From: Actinosynnema sp040640215
GTDB lineage: Bacteria > Actinomycetota > Actinomycetes > Mycobacteriales > Pseudonocardiaceae
Length of the DNA: 64,000 nucleotides
Assembly (NCBI RefSeq): GCF_040640215.1
Contig: NZ_JBFABG010000002.1
Span: 372,001 to 436,000, forward strand
Direction of reading: 5' to 3'
Shown here: piece by piece, positions 48,963-58,015 of the stretch
Layout of the letters: each line of letters begins with the position of its first letter
Position numbering within the stretch: position 1 is the first letter of the stretch
The notes under the pieces: model-generated
Databases searched by the model: none
Told to the model about the DNA's origin: nothing
The model's input: the letters and a program-made list of their open reading frames with translations, nothing else
Program-made: the position numbers and the translations under genes

Positions 48963-50462
48963 CTAGTCGCGCTTGTCGGTCAGGTCCTGGTCGTCGTCCC
49001 GGCCGCCGTCCCGGTCACCGTCCGGACCGGGCCCGGACTCGTCGTCGTCCTCGGCCTCCTCGGCTTCCGCCTCGGCCTCGTCCAGCTCGTCCAGGTACTC
49101 GGCGTCGTCGTCCTCGTCCTCGAATTCCTCGTCCTCGCCGTCTTCCTCGTCGTCGGCGTCGTACTCGTCCTCTTCGTCGTAGCCCTCGTCGGGCTCGACG
49201 TCCTCGTCGGCCCGCACCTCGTCGGCGGGGCCGGTGTCGTCGCCGGCGGCGTCCGGCTCGTCCGGCGCGGTCACCGGCACCCGCACCGGGCGGGCTCCGG
49301 CGAACCAGGCCACGATCCCGCCGGGCAGGGCGATCCAGCCGAACGTGAGCACCGCCAGCAACCCGGCCGGGACGGTCACCGGGTCGAACACGCCGTTGCC
49401 CAGGCTGCCGCCCGCGATCGCGGCCAGCACCAGCGTGCCCACCGCGCCGGTCACCGCCGCCACCAGCACCGCCCGCAGCCGCGCGCGCGGCGTCTCGGCG
49501 GCGTTGCGCAGCGACAGCCCCACCAGCACGCCGATCGCGCCGGGCAGGATCAGCACCAGCGGCAGGGCCGCCGACTGCTCCTCGGGCAGCGCGGCCAGCA
49601 GCGGCACCGCCGGCACCGGGCCGGCGGTGAACGCGGTCGGCGCGATGGTCACCGCGCCGATGGAGAACCCGGAGCCCACCACGTACGACATCGCGCCGAT
49701 CACCGCGTTGGGCAGGTAGGCCAGGCACATCAGCCAGATCCCCAGCCCGCTGCCCAGGGTGCCGCCGCCCTGGCCGAACAGGTCGCTGGTCACCGACCAC
49801 GACACGACCAGGCCGAACGCCAGCAGCGAAGCGCCCGCCGCGGTCAGCGCGAACAGGCCCATCGCACCCGACTGGAGACCGCGCCGGGCCACCGGGTCGA
49901 TCCGCTCGAACACCACCTCGACCAGGCCGCAGCGCTGCGCCACCCCGGCCACGGCCGCGACGCCGGACACCGCCGCGCAGCCGAAGAACGCCACGGCGGG
50001 CGTCGCGCGCACCACGCCGTCGTCGCCCATCAGGAACGCCACCACGCCGCCGACCACGGCGTGCGCGCCGGCGATGCTGAACACCACGCCGCGCGCCTGC
50101 AACGGCTCGAACAGCCCCAACCGGTCCGCCGCCCCGGCAGCGGCCCGCGACACCAGCAGCATCAGCAGCACGGTCGGCAGCAGCGGGAGGACGCCGAGCT
50201 GCCCGCCGTCGAACCGCAGCGGCACGTGGTGCGCGACCAGCCAGGCGGGCGCGGACGCGGACAGCACGCCGGTGGTGGAGAACTGGGCGTGGGCGGCGGT
50301 GGACGACACCAGGGCGAGCAGGGCCGCCACGGCGGCGTAGCTGACCACCACGGAGCCGGCGGCCGTCGTGGCGAGCACCCGGGCCTGTTCGGCGCGGGAG
50401 AACTCGGGTGGGCGCACGGAGTCCGTCACGGCACCGTGCGAAGACGATTGCAGCACCGGCAT
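48963..50462 (-). CDS. DUF6350-family polytopic membrane protein
   Basis: A 499-residue protein with about ten hydrophobic helices (residues 30-400), followed by an unusually acidic C-terminal tail of about 90 residues (long runs of Asp/Glu such as EDEEFEDEDDD). LAYLPNAVIGAMSYVVGSGFS is a conserved family stretch. The family lies beside purN/purH in many actinobacteria; some members are linked to cell division. ATG at 50462. It is transcribed toward purN with a 56-bp gap. Confidence 0.82.
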   Translation of the reverse strand: MPVLQSSSHGAVTDSVRPPEFSRAEQARVLATTAAGSVVVSYAAVAALLALVSSTAAHAQFSTTGVLSASAPAWLVAHHVPLRFDGGQLGVLPLLPTVLLMLLVSRAAAGAADRLGLFEPLQARGVVFSIAGAHAVVGGVVAFLMGDDGVVRATPAVAFFGCAAVSGVAAVAGVAQRCGLVEVVFERIDPVARRGLQSGAMGLFALTAAGASLLAFGLVVSWSVTSDLFGQGGGTLGSGLGIWLMCLAYLPNAVIGAMSYVVGSGFSIGAVTIAPTAFTAGPVPAVPLLAALPEEQSAALPLVLILPGAIGVLVGLSLRNAAETPRARLRAVLVAAVTGAVGTLVLAAIAGGSLGNGVFDPVTVPAGLLAVLTFGWIALPGGIVAWFAGARPVRVPVTAPDEPDAAGDDTGPADEVRADEDVEPDEGYDEEDEYDADDEEDGEDEEFEDEDDDAEYLDELDEAEAEAEEAEDDDESGPGPDGDRDGGRDDDQDLTDKRD

Positions 50463-50520
50463 CTTTCCACTGTCTCAGGAGGTGTCGGCCGTTCGGGTGA
50501 GGCACGCCGCGCACGCGAAA

Positions 50521-50552
50521 AGGGGTGGTGCCGACACGTCGGCACCACCCCT
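50521..50552 (-). terminator. Hairpin terminator of the DUF5336-like gene
   Basis: AGGGGTGGTGCCGAC pairs with GTCGGCACCACCCCT, a 15-bp perfect stem, starting 12 bp after the stop codon of the gene at 50565. Confidence 0.92.
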
Positions 50553-50564
50553 CGCGCGACCCGA

Positions 50565-51245
50565 TCAGCCCTGCTGCTGGCCGCCGAACCCACTGGGCGG
50601 CGTGCCGGGCTGCTGCTGCTGCGGCTGTTGCTGCGGCTGCTGCTGGCCGGGCTGGTTGAACTGGCCGGGCTGCGGCATGTACGAGGTCGGCTGCGGCGCG
50701 CCACCGGGCTGCTGCGGCTGCACCGGGGCCCCGAACTGGCCGGACGGCGGGCCGTACTGGCCGGGCTGCTGCTGGCCCTGCTGCGGGAACGCACCCGACT
50801 GCGGGTTCCAGCCACCCGGCTGCGCCCCGTACGGGTTGGCCGGCTTCGGCTCGAACTTCACGATCCCGGCGTCGAGGAGCAGGCTGAGCACGATCGCCGC
50901 GGTCTCCAGCAGCGCGATGATCAGCAGGACGATCGCCATGCCCTTGACGCTGTTGCTGCTCTTGATGATCCCCTGGAGGAGGAGCAGCGTCGGCACGGCC
51001 GACAGGACCGCCGCCGCGGGCAGCAGGTTCGGTGCCTTGGGCAGCACGGTCAGGCCCGCCAGCACGGCGGCGGCGAGCAGGTACTCCACAGAGCCGGACG
51101 ACACGTCGTCGGCGAAGGCGAGCAGGTAGGCGATCAGCCCGAGGCCGGCCGCGACCAGCGGGAGGATGAGGTTCAAGTTGACCCCCACCGCCGGCTGTTG
51201 CGCCGGACCCGGCTGCTGCTGAGGGGCGCCGTACGGCACGGACAT
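50565..51245 (-). CDS. 34 kDa-antigen-like membrane protein (DUF5336)
   Basis: A 226-residue protein. The N-terminus is Gln/Pro-rich and followed by four hydrophobic helices (LNLILPLVAAGLGLIAYLLA, VEYLLAAAVLAGLTVL, AAAVLSAVPTLLLLQGII, AIVLLIIALLETAAIVLSLL). The C-terminal third is a low-complexity Gln/Pro/Gly tail (PGQYGPPSGQFGAP, QQQPQQQPQQQ). This is the layout of the mycobacterial 34 kDa antigen family, of unknown function. ATG 51245 follows GGAGGAG. A hairpin follows the gene. Confidence 0.83.
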   Translation of the reverse strand: MSVPYGAPQQQPGPAQQPAVGVNLNLILPLVAAGLGLIAYLLAFADDVSSGSVEYLLAAAVLAGLTVLPKAPNLLPAAAVLSAVPTLLLLQGIIKSSNSVKGMAIVLLIIALLETAAIVLSLLLDAGIVKFEPKPANPYGAQPGGWNPQSGAFPQQGQQQPGQYGPPSGQFGAPVQPQQPGGAPQPTSYMPQPGQFNQPGQQQPQQQPQQQQPGTPPSGFGGQQQG

Positions 51246-51370
51246 GGTGAGGTCTCCTCCTCCACCGAAGGACGCTGGCGACGACTGAACGCTAGCCGAT
51301 GCACACTCTCCGACGACGACCGGACCGGCCTGGTTCCCCCGGATGTGCGCATTGACTCAGGTCGGAATGC

Positions 51371-51407
51371 CGCACAGGCCACCTCTGCGTCAGGGGTGGC
51401 CTGTGCG
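51371..51407 (-). terminator. Hairpin terminator of sucCD
   Basis: CGCACAGGCCACC and GGTGGCCTGTGCG form a perfect 13-bp stem around an 11-nt loop, 12 bp after the sucD stop codon. Confidence 0.92.
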
Positions 51408-51419
51408 AACGGGTGAGTA

Positions 51420-52310
51420 TCAGCCGATCGACTGCATGATCTCCCGCATGAGCGCGGCGGTCTCGGACGGCGTCTTGCCGACCTTCACACCGGCCGCTTC
51501 CAGGGCTTCCTTCTTGGCCTGGGCGGTGCCGGCGGAACCGGACACGATCGCGCCCGCGTGGCCCATGGTCTTGCCCTCGGGCGCGGTGAAGCCCGCCACG
51601 TAGCCGACGACCGGCTTGGTGACGTTCTCCTTGATGTAGGCCGCGGCCCGCTCCTCGGCGTCGCCGCCGATCTCGCCGATCATCACGATCGCCGCGGTGT
51701 CCGGGTCGGCCTCGAAGGCCGCCAGGGCGTCGATGTGCGTGGTGCCGATGATCGGGTCGCCGCCGATGCCGATGGCGGTGGAGAAGCCGAAGTCCCGCAG
51801 CTCGTACATCATCTGGTAGGTCAGGGTGCCCGACTTGGACACCAGGCCGACCTTGCCCGCGCCGGAGATGTTCGCCGGGATGATGCCCGCGTTGGACTGC
51901 CCGGGGCTGATCAGGCCGGGGCAGTTCGGGCCGATGATCCGGGTCTTGTTGCCGGTGGCCACGGCGTGCGCCCAGAACGCGGCGGTGTCGTGCACCGGGA
52001 TGCCCTCGGTGATCACCACGGCCAGGCCGATGCCCGAGTCGACGGCCTCGACCACGGCGGCCTTGGCGAAGGCCGGCGGGACGAAGATCACGGTGACGTC
52101 CGCGCCGGTGGCCTCGACGGCCTCGGCGACGGAGCCGAACACCGGCAGCACGGTGCCGTCGAAGTCGACCTTCTCGCCGGCCTTGCGCGGGTTCACCCCG
52201 CCCACGATGTTCGTACCCGAAGCGAGCATCCGCTTCGTGTGCTTGGTGCCCTCGGCCCCGGTCATGCCCTGGACGATGACCTTGCTGTCCTTGGTGATGA
52301 AGATAGCCAT
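51420..52310 (-). CDS. sucD: Succinyl-CoA synthetase alpha subunit
   Basis: A 296-residue subunit of the TCA-cycle enzyme forming succinate and a nucleoside triphosphate from succinyl-CoA. IFITKDSKVIVQGMTGAEGT is the CoA-binding Rossmann start, IIGPNCPGLISPGQ and MIGEIGGDAEE are conserved, and GKTMGHAGAIVSG carries the phosphohistidine. It starts 2 bp after the sucC stop, so the subunits are co-translated. A strong hairpin terminates the operon. Confidence 0.97.
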   Translation of the reverse strand: MAIFITKDSKVIVQGMTGAEGTKHTKRMLASGTNIVGGVNPRKAGEKVDFDGTVLPVFGSVAEAVEATGADVTVIFVPPAFAKAAVVEAVDSGIGLAVVITEGIPVHDTAAFWAHAVATGNKTRIIGPNCPGLISPGQSNAGIIPANISGAGKVGLVSKSGTLTYQMMYELRDFGFSTAIGIGGDPIIGTTHIDALAAFEADPDTAAIVMIGEIGGDAEERAAAYIKENVTKPVVGYVAGFTAPEGKTMGHAGAIVSGSAGTAQAKKEALEAAGVKVGKTPSETAALMREIMQSIG

Positions 52311-52312
52311 CG

Positions 52313-53482
52313 TCAGACCCCCGCAGCCGCGAGCTCGGCGGCCTTGTCGGCCGCGTTGTCCATCGTGTCGACAACGGTCACCAGCGGGTGGGCGGCCTCC
52401 GCGAGGATGCGGCGGCCCTCCTCCACGTTGTTGCCGTCCAGGCGGACCACCAGCGGCTTGGTGGCCTGGTCGCCCAGGATGCCCAGCGCCGCGACGATGC
52501 CGTTGGCCACCGCGTCGCAGGAGGTGATGCCGCCGAACACGTTCACGAAGACGCTGCGCACGTCCGGGTCGTGCAGGATGATGTCCAGCCCGTTGGCCAT
52601 CACCTCGGCGGACGCGCCGCCGCCGATGTCCAGGAAGTTCGCCGGCTTGACGCCCCGGTGCTTCTCGCCCGCGTAGGCGACGACGTCCAGCGTGGACATG
52701 ACGAGGCCCGCACCGTTGCCGATGATGCCGACCTGGCCGTCCAGCTTGACGTAGTTGAGGCCCTTCTCCTTGGCCTTGGCCTCCAGCGGGTCCTCCGCCT
52801 GCTTGTCCACCAGCGCCTCGTGGGCGGGGTGGCGGAAGGAGGCGTTCTCGTCCAGCGTGACCTTGCCGTCGAGGGCGACGATCCGGCCTTCGGGGTCGCG
52901 GACCAGCGGGTTCACCTCGACCAGCGTGGCGTCCTCGGAGACGAAGGTCTCCCAGAGCTTCACGATCACGTCGGCGACCTGGTCGGCCACCTCGGCGGGG
53001 AACTTCGCGGCGGCGACGATCTCGTCGGCCTTGGCCCGGTCGACGCCCTTGACCGCGTCCACCGGCACCTTCGCCAGTGCCTCGGGCTTGGTCGCGGCGA
53101 CCTCTTCGATGTCCATGCCGCCCTCGACGGACGCCATCGCCAGGAAGGTGCGGTTGGCGCGGTCCAGGAGGAAGGAGAAGTAGTACTCCTCGGCGATGTC
53201 GGACGCGGGGGTCACCAGCACGCGGTGAACGACGTGCCCCTTGATGTCCAGGCCGAGGATCGCGCCGGCCTTGGCTTCGGTCTCGTCCGGGGTCTCGGCG
53301 AGCTTGACGCCGCCCGCCTTGCCCCGGCCACCCGTCTTGACCTGGGCCTTGACCACGACGGTCTGACCGAAGCGCTCGGCGATGGCCTTGGCCTCGGCGG
53401 GGGTGCTCGCCACATCGCCCGGCAGAACCGGGACATCGTGGGCGGCGAAGAGGTCCTTCGCCTGGTACTCGTACAGGTCCAC
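52313..53482 (-). CDS. sucC: Succinyl-CoA synthetase beta subunit
   Basis: A 389-residue ATP-grasp subunit. DLYEYQAKDLFAAHDVPVLP opens the protein, VVVKAQVKTGGRGKAGGVKL is the nucleotide-binding loop, LVEVNPLV is the metal site, and NFLDIGGGASAE binds succinate phosphate. GTG 53482 has AGGAG 7 nt upstream; the longer upstream frame is non-homologous. It heads the sucCD operon, with a 359-bp region upstream that contains a direct repeat. Confidence 0.97.
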   Translation of the reverse strand: MDLYEYQAKDLFAAHDVPVLPGDVASTPAEAKAIAERFGQTVVVKAQVKTGGRGKAGGVKLAETPDETEAKAGAILGLDIKGHVVHRVLVTPASDIAEEYYFSFLLDRANRTFLAMASVEGGMDIEEVAATKPEALAKVPVDAVKGVDRAKADEIVAAAKFPAEVADQVADVIVKLWETFVSEDATLVEVNPLVRDPEGRIVALDGKVTLDENASFRHPAHEALVDKQAEDPLEAKAKEKGLNYVKLDGQVGIIGNGAGLVMSTLDVVAYAGEKHRGVKPANFLDIGGGASAEVMANGLDIILHDPDVRSVFVNVFGGITSCDAVANGIVAALGILGDQATKPLVVRLDGNNVEEGRRILAEAAHPLVTVVDTMDNAADKAAELAAAGV

Positions 53483-53841
53483 TCGGGTCTCCTGCGACGT
53501 CGGTGTCGGACGCCGCGTCCTGGTGCGGTCCTCGATAGGTCCGGCGCTCCAGGCCGGGGCCTGGTTGCCCACACGTACCAGGCATCACCTGGAACGCCGG
53601 CACAGCCGTGGGGGGACCGGCTCGACGCGGCTGCGCAGAACACTATCGACCGGGGCGGACCAGTCCGCACCCCATACCCGTGAGGTCGGTCATAAAGGTG
53701 GTGAGGTCGATCACCACACCGATTCAGCATCACCCGTTCCAGCGATAACCGCACCCACCCGGGTGATCATCGGACGATGGGACCGCCGCCCTTCCGGCGC
53801 TGCTGGCGACACCGGGTGGAGCGGGCCGCCGGTCGGCGGGA
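53483..53841. promoter_or_regulatory. sucC upstream region with 13-bp direct repeats
   Basis: No gene is evident in these 359 bp. GTGAGGTCGGTCA (53680-53692) and GTGAGGTCGATCA (53701-53713) differ at one base and are spaced 21 bp start to start, two helical turns, so they may bind a dimeric or tandem regulator. On the reverse strand, TAGTGT near 53643-53648 is a possible -10 for sucC. GATCACC and GGTGATC form a distant inverted repeat at 53709-53768. Confidence 0.5.
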
Positions 53842-55440
53842 CTACGAGCGCGCGGCGCTCAGGGTCGCGGCGATCAGCAGGGCGAGGGTCGTGGCCAGGG
53901 CCAGCCACAGGGCCGGGCCGGGCGCGGTGCCGGCCACCCGGGACTCGCTCAGCGGGTACTCCAGGGCCCGGGTCGCGGTCACGCAGGCCGCGCCGAACAG
54001 CAGCGCCGCGCCCCTGGCCGGGCGGGAGACCAGGGCCAGCCAGACCGCCCCGAGCACCGCCACCAGCGCGATCAGCAGCCCCCACGAGCCGACCCGCAGC
54101 CCGAACGCGGTGATCGGCACGTAGCCGGGGGCCTCCAGCACCGGCAGGGCGAACGCGCCGAACGCGAGGAGCGCGGCCACCAGGCCCACCGCGAGCAGCG
54201 GCAACGGCGGGGGCACGCGTTCCGCGCCCTCCTCGTCCCGCTCCACGGCACCCGCCAGCGCGGCGGTGATCGCCGCCGCCGCCGCGAGCACCACGGCCAG
54301 CGCGGTGAACCAGACGCCGGCGGCGGGTTCGACGGACGGGACGCGGGTCGCGTTGAACGCGGCGTCGAGCGCGAGCCCGGCGGCCAGCGGCACGGTCGCG
54401 GTGGCCGCGATGAACGCCGGCCGGGCCTTCGGGAGCAGCGCGAGCAGCGCCACGGCGACCGCCGCCGGCCACAGCAGGCGGGCGGCGTAGTCGGTGGGCG
54501 CGGCGACGCCCGGCACGTGCAGGTGGTCGGTCAGCGCGCCGAGTGCGGCGGCGGCACCGGCCGCGACGCCCAGCGCGGCGGTGATCAGGTGCAACCGGCG
54601 GCGGCCGGGCAGTTCGAGGGCGTGCTCCGTCGTCTCCGCCGTCGACCGCACGAGCGCGGCGGCGGCGGCCAGCACCAGGAACGGGCCGGGCGTCACGTCC
54701 ACCTCGTCCACGGCGAGCGCCGTCACGAGGCCGGGCGCGGCGACCGCGACCAGCACCGCGGCGAGGCCGAGCAGACCGCCCCGGCGCGCGTCGGCGTCGG
54801 CGGAACTCGCCGCGAGCACCGCGAGCACCGGCACGGCCAGCAGCACCAGCAGACCGCCGACCAGCGGCAGCGGCGGCGCGTCCAGCGGGCCGGCGGCCGG
54901 GATGAAGGCGTCGGAGGAGGAGTAAGGAGCGGTGAACAGGCCGACGGCCGCGACGACGCCCGCCGTGGCGGGCAGCCCGAACCGCTGGGACCGGTCGCCG
55001 TCCTGGTCCGCGCCGGTGGCCGCGAGTACTCCCGCGACGAGCGTCAGCACGTGCCCGGCGAGCAGCAGCCACGCGCCGGCCGTCGGGGTCGGCGGGATCA
55101 GGCTGTCCGGGCGGAACAGCTCGGGGCGGGCGGCGATCAGCGGGTCGGCGACGACCTGGAGGTCGGCCAGGAACCGGCCGACCGCGAACACGCCCGCCGG
55201 CACCAGCACGGCGGCGGCGGTGACCTCCTGCCCGCGACGCAGGAAGTAGCCGGACACCCCCGCCGGGAGCAGCGCCAGCACCGCCAGCAGGGGCCACGCG
55301 GGGTAGGCGGGTGGAGCACTGCCGTCCACCACGGAGATCGCGGGTCCGATCGCGCCGCACAGACCGCCCGCCGCGGCGAGCCCGACCACGAGCCGGATCT
55401 TGGTGTGCGCCGGGGACGTCAGGTCAGCGGTTCGCGTCAT
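53842..55440 (-). CDS. Large polytopic membrane protein of unknown function
   Basis: A 532-residue protein with roughly 14 hydrophobic helices covering nearly the whole chain (LVVGLAAAGGLCGAIGPAIS near the start, GSWGLLIALVAVLGAVWLAL near the end). Only short loops separate the helices, and one mid-protein stretch is Asp/Glu-rich (ERDEEGAERV). No transporter signature is seen. It resembles the Ala/Leu-rich integral membrane proteins near sucCD in actinomycetes. ATG 55440 is divergent from the lipase-like gene. Confidence 0.72.
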   Translation of the reverse strand: MTRTADLTSPAHTKIRLVVGLAAAGGLCGAIGPAISVVDGSAPPAYPAWPLLAVLALLPAGVSGYFLRRGQEVTAAAVLVPAGVFAVGRFLADLQVVADPLIAARPELFRPDSLIPPTPTAGAWLLLAGHVLTLVAGVLAATGADQDGDRSQRFGLPATAGVVAAVGLFTAPYSSSDAFIPAAGPLDAPPLPLVGGLLVLLAVPVLAVLAASSADADARRGGLLGLAAVLVAVAAPGLVTALAVDEVDVTPGPFLVLAAAAALVRSTAETTEHALELPGRRRLHLITAALGVAAGAAAALGALTDHLHVPGVAAPTDYAARLLWPAAVAVALLALLPKARPAFIAATATVPLAAGLALDAAFNATRVPSVEPAAGVWFTALAVVLAAAAAITAALAGAVERDEEGAERVPPPLPLLAVGLVAALLAFGAFALPVLEAPGYVPITAFGLRVGSWGLLIALVAVLGAVWLALVSRPARGAALLFGAACVTATRALEYPLSESRVAGTAPGPALWLALATTLALLIAATLSAARS

Positions 55441-55512
55441 CGGGGGCGACGCTAGCAGGGCGCGCACCGGGCACCGGGAGTGTCCGGGGTCGGCGGTGGG
55501 TAGTCCCCGCCC

Positions 55513-56610
55513 GTGCCCGACTCGCCTGCCACCAGCCCCCTGGACGACGTCGGTGCGCGGCCGTCCGGGTGGGCGGGAGCGGGCTTGGACGCGGTCCGGG
55601 CCGTGGCGGGCACGGGCGCGGTGCTGCGGAACGTGACCGGGGGCGCGGGTGACGCCTTGCGGAACGTGACGGGGCTGGTCGGCGGCGCGGTCGACGTGCT
55701 GCGGGGCGTCGCGGAGACCGGGGCCGGAATGGCCGGTGGCGTGGCCGGGTTCGCGCGGGCGGCGGTGACGCCGGGCGGCGCGCGCGGGGTCGCGGTCGAG
55801 GCGGCCTGGTGGGCCGCGCGCACGGCCCTCTACCCCTGGGGCGCGGTCGGGCGGCGGCTCCAGCCCGACGGGCACCTGAGGCACCACCGGACCGACCGGC
55901 TGCCTCCCCGGAGGCGCGGCCTGGTTGTTTCGGCCCTGGAAACGGCGGGCACCCCGATCGTGTTGGTGCACGGCATCGGGGACAACCGATCCGCCTTCGC
56001 AGTGCTGTCGGGGGCGCTGCGAAGGCGCGGGTTCGGAGTGGTGCACGCCGTGAACTACGGCGTGCTGACGGCGTTGACCGGCGACGTCCGGCGCTCGGCC
56101 GCCCTGCTGGGCGAGCACGTGGAGCGGATCTGCGAGCAGACCGGGTCCGACCGGGTGCACGTGATCGGCCACTCGCTGGGCGGCCTGATCGCCCGCTACT
56201 ACGTGCAGCGGCTCGACGGCGACGCCCGCGTCAAGACGCTGGTCACGCTGGGCACCCCGCACGGCGGGACGCTCGCCGCCTACCTCTTCCCCACACCGCT
56301 GACCCGCCAGCTCCGTCCCGGTTCGGAGCTCTTGTCCGAATTGGCCGGACCGTGCCGTCCGTGCGGCACGCATTTCGCGGTGGTGTGGAGCGAGATGGAC
56401 CAAGTGGTGGTCCCCCCTCGGCACGCCCGGTTGGAGCACCCCTCGTTGCGCGTGGAGGAGTACCGGATACGTGATTCAGGTCACCTTTCGCTCCTGGTTG
56501 ACCCTCGCGTTGTGCAGGCGGTCGTGACTGCCGTCACCCGAACGGACGACGCTACAAGCCACCCCATCGTGCCTGTACGTGAGGGGTTTAGTAGCTCTGA
56601 TGTGACTTAG
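55513..56610 (+). CDS. Lipase-like alpha/beta hydrolase (PGAP1/triacylglycerol lipase type)
   Basis: A 365-residue protein. Residues 20-100 hold repeated amphipathic helices (AVLRNVTGGAGDALRNVTGL, GVAETGAGMAGGVAGFARAA), perhaps a membrane-association region. The hydrolase core has VLVHGIGDNRSAF (oxyanion), VHVIGHSLGGLIARYY (GxSxG nucleophile), LVTLGTPHGGT and RDSGHLSLL (His). This matches esterases/lipases of the PGAP1-like group. GTG at 55513 is the start. It is divergent from the membrane-protein gene. Confidence 0.86.
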   Translation: MPDSPATSPLDDVGARPSGWAGAGLDAVRAVAGTGAVLRNVTGGAGDALRNVTGLVGGAVDVLRGVAETGAGMAGGVAGFARAAVTPGGARGVAVEAAWWAARTALYPWGAVGRRLQPDGHLRHHRTDRLPPRRRGLVVSALETAGTPIVLVHGIGDNRSAFAVLSGALRRRGFGVVHAVNYGVLTALTGDVRRSAALLGEHVERICEQTGSDRVHVIGHSLGGLIARYYVQRLDGDARVKTLVTLGTPHGGTLAAYLFPTPLTRQLRPGSELLSELAGPCRPCGTHFAVVWSEMDQVVVPPRHARLEHPSLRVEEYRIRDSGHLSLLVDPRVVQAVVTAVTRTDDATSHPIVPVREGFSSSDVT

Positions 56611-56824
56611 GGTCACCACTCCCACGGCCGGTCCGAGCGCCCGGCGCAATTCGGTAGACAACGTCGCCGGGGATTGCCTTCGAGTCTTCCGCCCCGTTAC
56701 TGTCCCCCGGTCCGTTGTCACGGTCTGGTCACAAGCGAAATAACGAGCCGGTTCCCCCGATTGGCTCAACCCGGGATCCCCCGCCCGGCGTCGACCAGAC
56801 TCCCCGAAGACGGAAGGCCAGGTT

Positions 56825-57628
56825 TTGTCTTCTCGACACCGCTCCCCCGGCGGCCAAAGCAGTACCGACGTGCTCGAAACCGCGGTTGCCCGCACCGCCA
56901 CACGTGATGTGGCAGCGCACCGGCTACCACCGCCGCCCTCGGCGCTGCGCGGCCGGATCGTGGTCGCCGCGGTCGCGGTCGGCGCGTTCGCCGCCGCAGG
57001 CGCGGGGCAGACGCTGCACGCGCTGGGCTCCGGCTCGGACGCTCCCGCCACCGACGAGGTGACGCCGCTCGCGGCGGCCTCCGAAGGCGCTGCGGCGTTC
57101 GGCATCGGTGGCTCCGGCCCCGCCGCTCCCCACGTCCTGCCGGTTTCCAAGAACGCGGACCCCGCGGCCGAGGCCCAGAAGCTCACCAAGAGCGCCCGGA
57201 TCTCCGAGGACCGCGAGGCGGCCGAGGCCGAGGCCAAGCGCCCCAAGTACTCCCGGCCCGCCAACGGCGACTTCACCTCCGGTTTCGGCGGTCGCTGGGG
57301 CACGATGCACAACGGCATCGACATCGCAGGCCCGATCGGCACGCCGATCCTGGCCGCCGCCGACGGCGTCGTGATCGAGGCGGGCCAGGCCAGCGGCTTC
57401 GGCCTCTGGGTGCGGGTCGAGCACCCGGACGGCACGATCACCGTCTACGGCCACGTGGACACCTACTCGGTCCGCCAGGGCCAGCGCGTCCAGGCCGGCG
57501 AGCAGATCGCCCGGATGGGCAACCGCGGCTTCTCCACCGGCCCCCACCTGCACTTCGAGGTCTGGAACCCGGGCGGCATGAAGATCAACCCGCTCGGCTG
57601 GCTGAACGCCAAGGGCATCAGCGTCTGA
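56825..57628 (+). CDS. M23-family (LytM) metallopeptidase
   Basis: A 267-residue cell-wall hydrolase. One N-terminal hydrophobic helix (IVVAAVAVGAFAAAGAG) is followed by a helical or disordered stretch (SKNADPAAEAQKLTKSARIS), then the LytM domain: TMHNGIDIAGPIGTPI (first zinc His and Asp), VYGHVDTY, and TGPHLHFEVWNPGG (HxH zinc site). All zinc ligands are present, so it should cleave peptidoglycan cross-links. The start is TTG 56825, with GGAAGG 7 nt upstream. The 214-bp upstream region holds GC-rich inverted repeats. Confidence 0.9.
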   Translation: MSSRHRSPGGQSSTDVLETAVARTATRDVAAHRLPPPPSALRGRIVVAAVAVGAFAAAGAGQTLHALGSGSDAPATDEVTPLAAASEGAAAFGIGGSGPAAPHVLPVSKNADPAAEAQKLTKSARISEDREAAEAEAKRPKYSRPANGDFTSGFGGRWGTMHNGIDIAGPIGTPILAAADGVVIEAGQASGFGLWVRVEHPDGTITVYGHVDTYSVRQGQRVQAGEQIARMGNRGFSTGPHLHFEVWNPGGMKINPLGWLNAKGISV

Positions 57629-57642
57629 TCCCGGCCCCGATC

Positions 57643-57661
57643 CAGGCCCGCAGCGGGCCTG
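57643..57661 (+). terminator. Hairpin after the M23 gene
   Basis: CAGGCCCG pairs with CGGGCCTG (8 bp, 3-nt loop), 15 bp after the stop, flanked by GATC/GATC that extends the pairing. Confidence 0.6.
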
Positions 57662-57749
57662 ATCCCGGTCTGACGCCGGTCCGGTCTGCGCCGTGCGCGC
57701 CCCTGCCTCCGCAAGGCGAGCGCGCTCCACACGGCGAACCCGGCACGCG

Positions 57750-57777
57750 GCGGACACGAGCACGCGGACACGAGCAC
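57750..57777. repeat. 14-bp tandem repeat
   Basis: GCGGACACGAGCAC occurs twice in tandem (57750-57763, 57764-57777) in the non-coding stretch after the M23 gene, just before a strong hairpin. Confidence 0.9.
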
Positions 57778-57781
57778 AGAG

Positions 57782-57813
57782 AAAGGCCGGGTCGCTTCCG
57801 CGACCCGGCCTTT
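57782..57813. terminator. Strong hairpin with A/T flanks
   Basis: AAAGGCCGGGTCGC pairs with GCGACCCGGCCTTT, a perfect 14-bp stem with a TTCC loop. The symmetric A3/T3 ends make it the most classical terminator in the window and usable from both sides (M23 rightward, HxlR leftward). Confidence 0.93.
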
Positions 57814-58015
57814 GCACTACCCCCTTGACCGCCCCCGCGGCGTTCCCCTCGCGCTTCCACCGCCCCCGACGCGGCTTCCACGTGGTGTCCGCAAGCGGCT
57901 CTCCCTGCCCGGAACACCCCGAATGCCCCGGTCATCCCGCTTGTGACATCCCTTAAGACGCCCGTGGCCCGTCCTGGTTGCGCAGGAGTTCCGGATCACC
58001 GCGAAAGGGTGAACT
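57814..58015. other. Non-coding stretch between M23 and hxlR
   Basis: Together with 57629-57781 this forms a 387-bp gap between convergent genes. Beyond the two hairpins and the 14-bp tandem I see no gene; small open frames lack RBS and coding character. Confidence 0.6.

Noticed and set aside
56611..56824. Cyclic-di-AMP (ydaO-type) riboswitch before the M23 peptidase, as is common before actinobacterial cell-wall hydrolases
   Set aside because: I saw GC-rich pairings (CCGGTT with AACCCGG) but could not match the conserved ydaO core. A covariance-model search would be needed.
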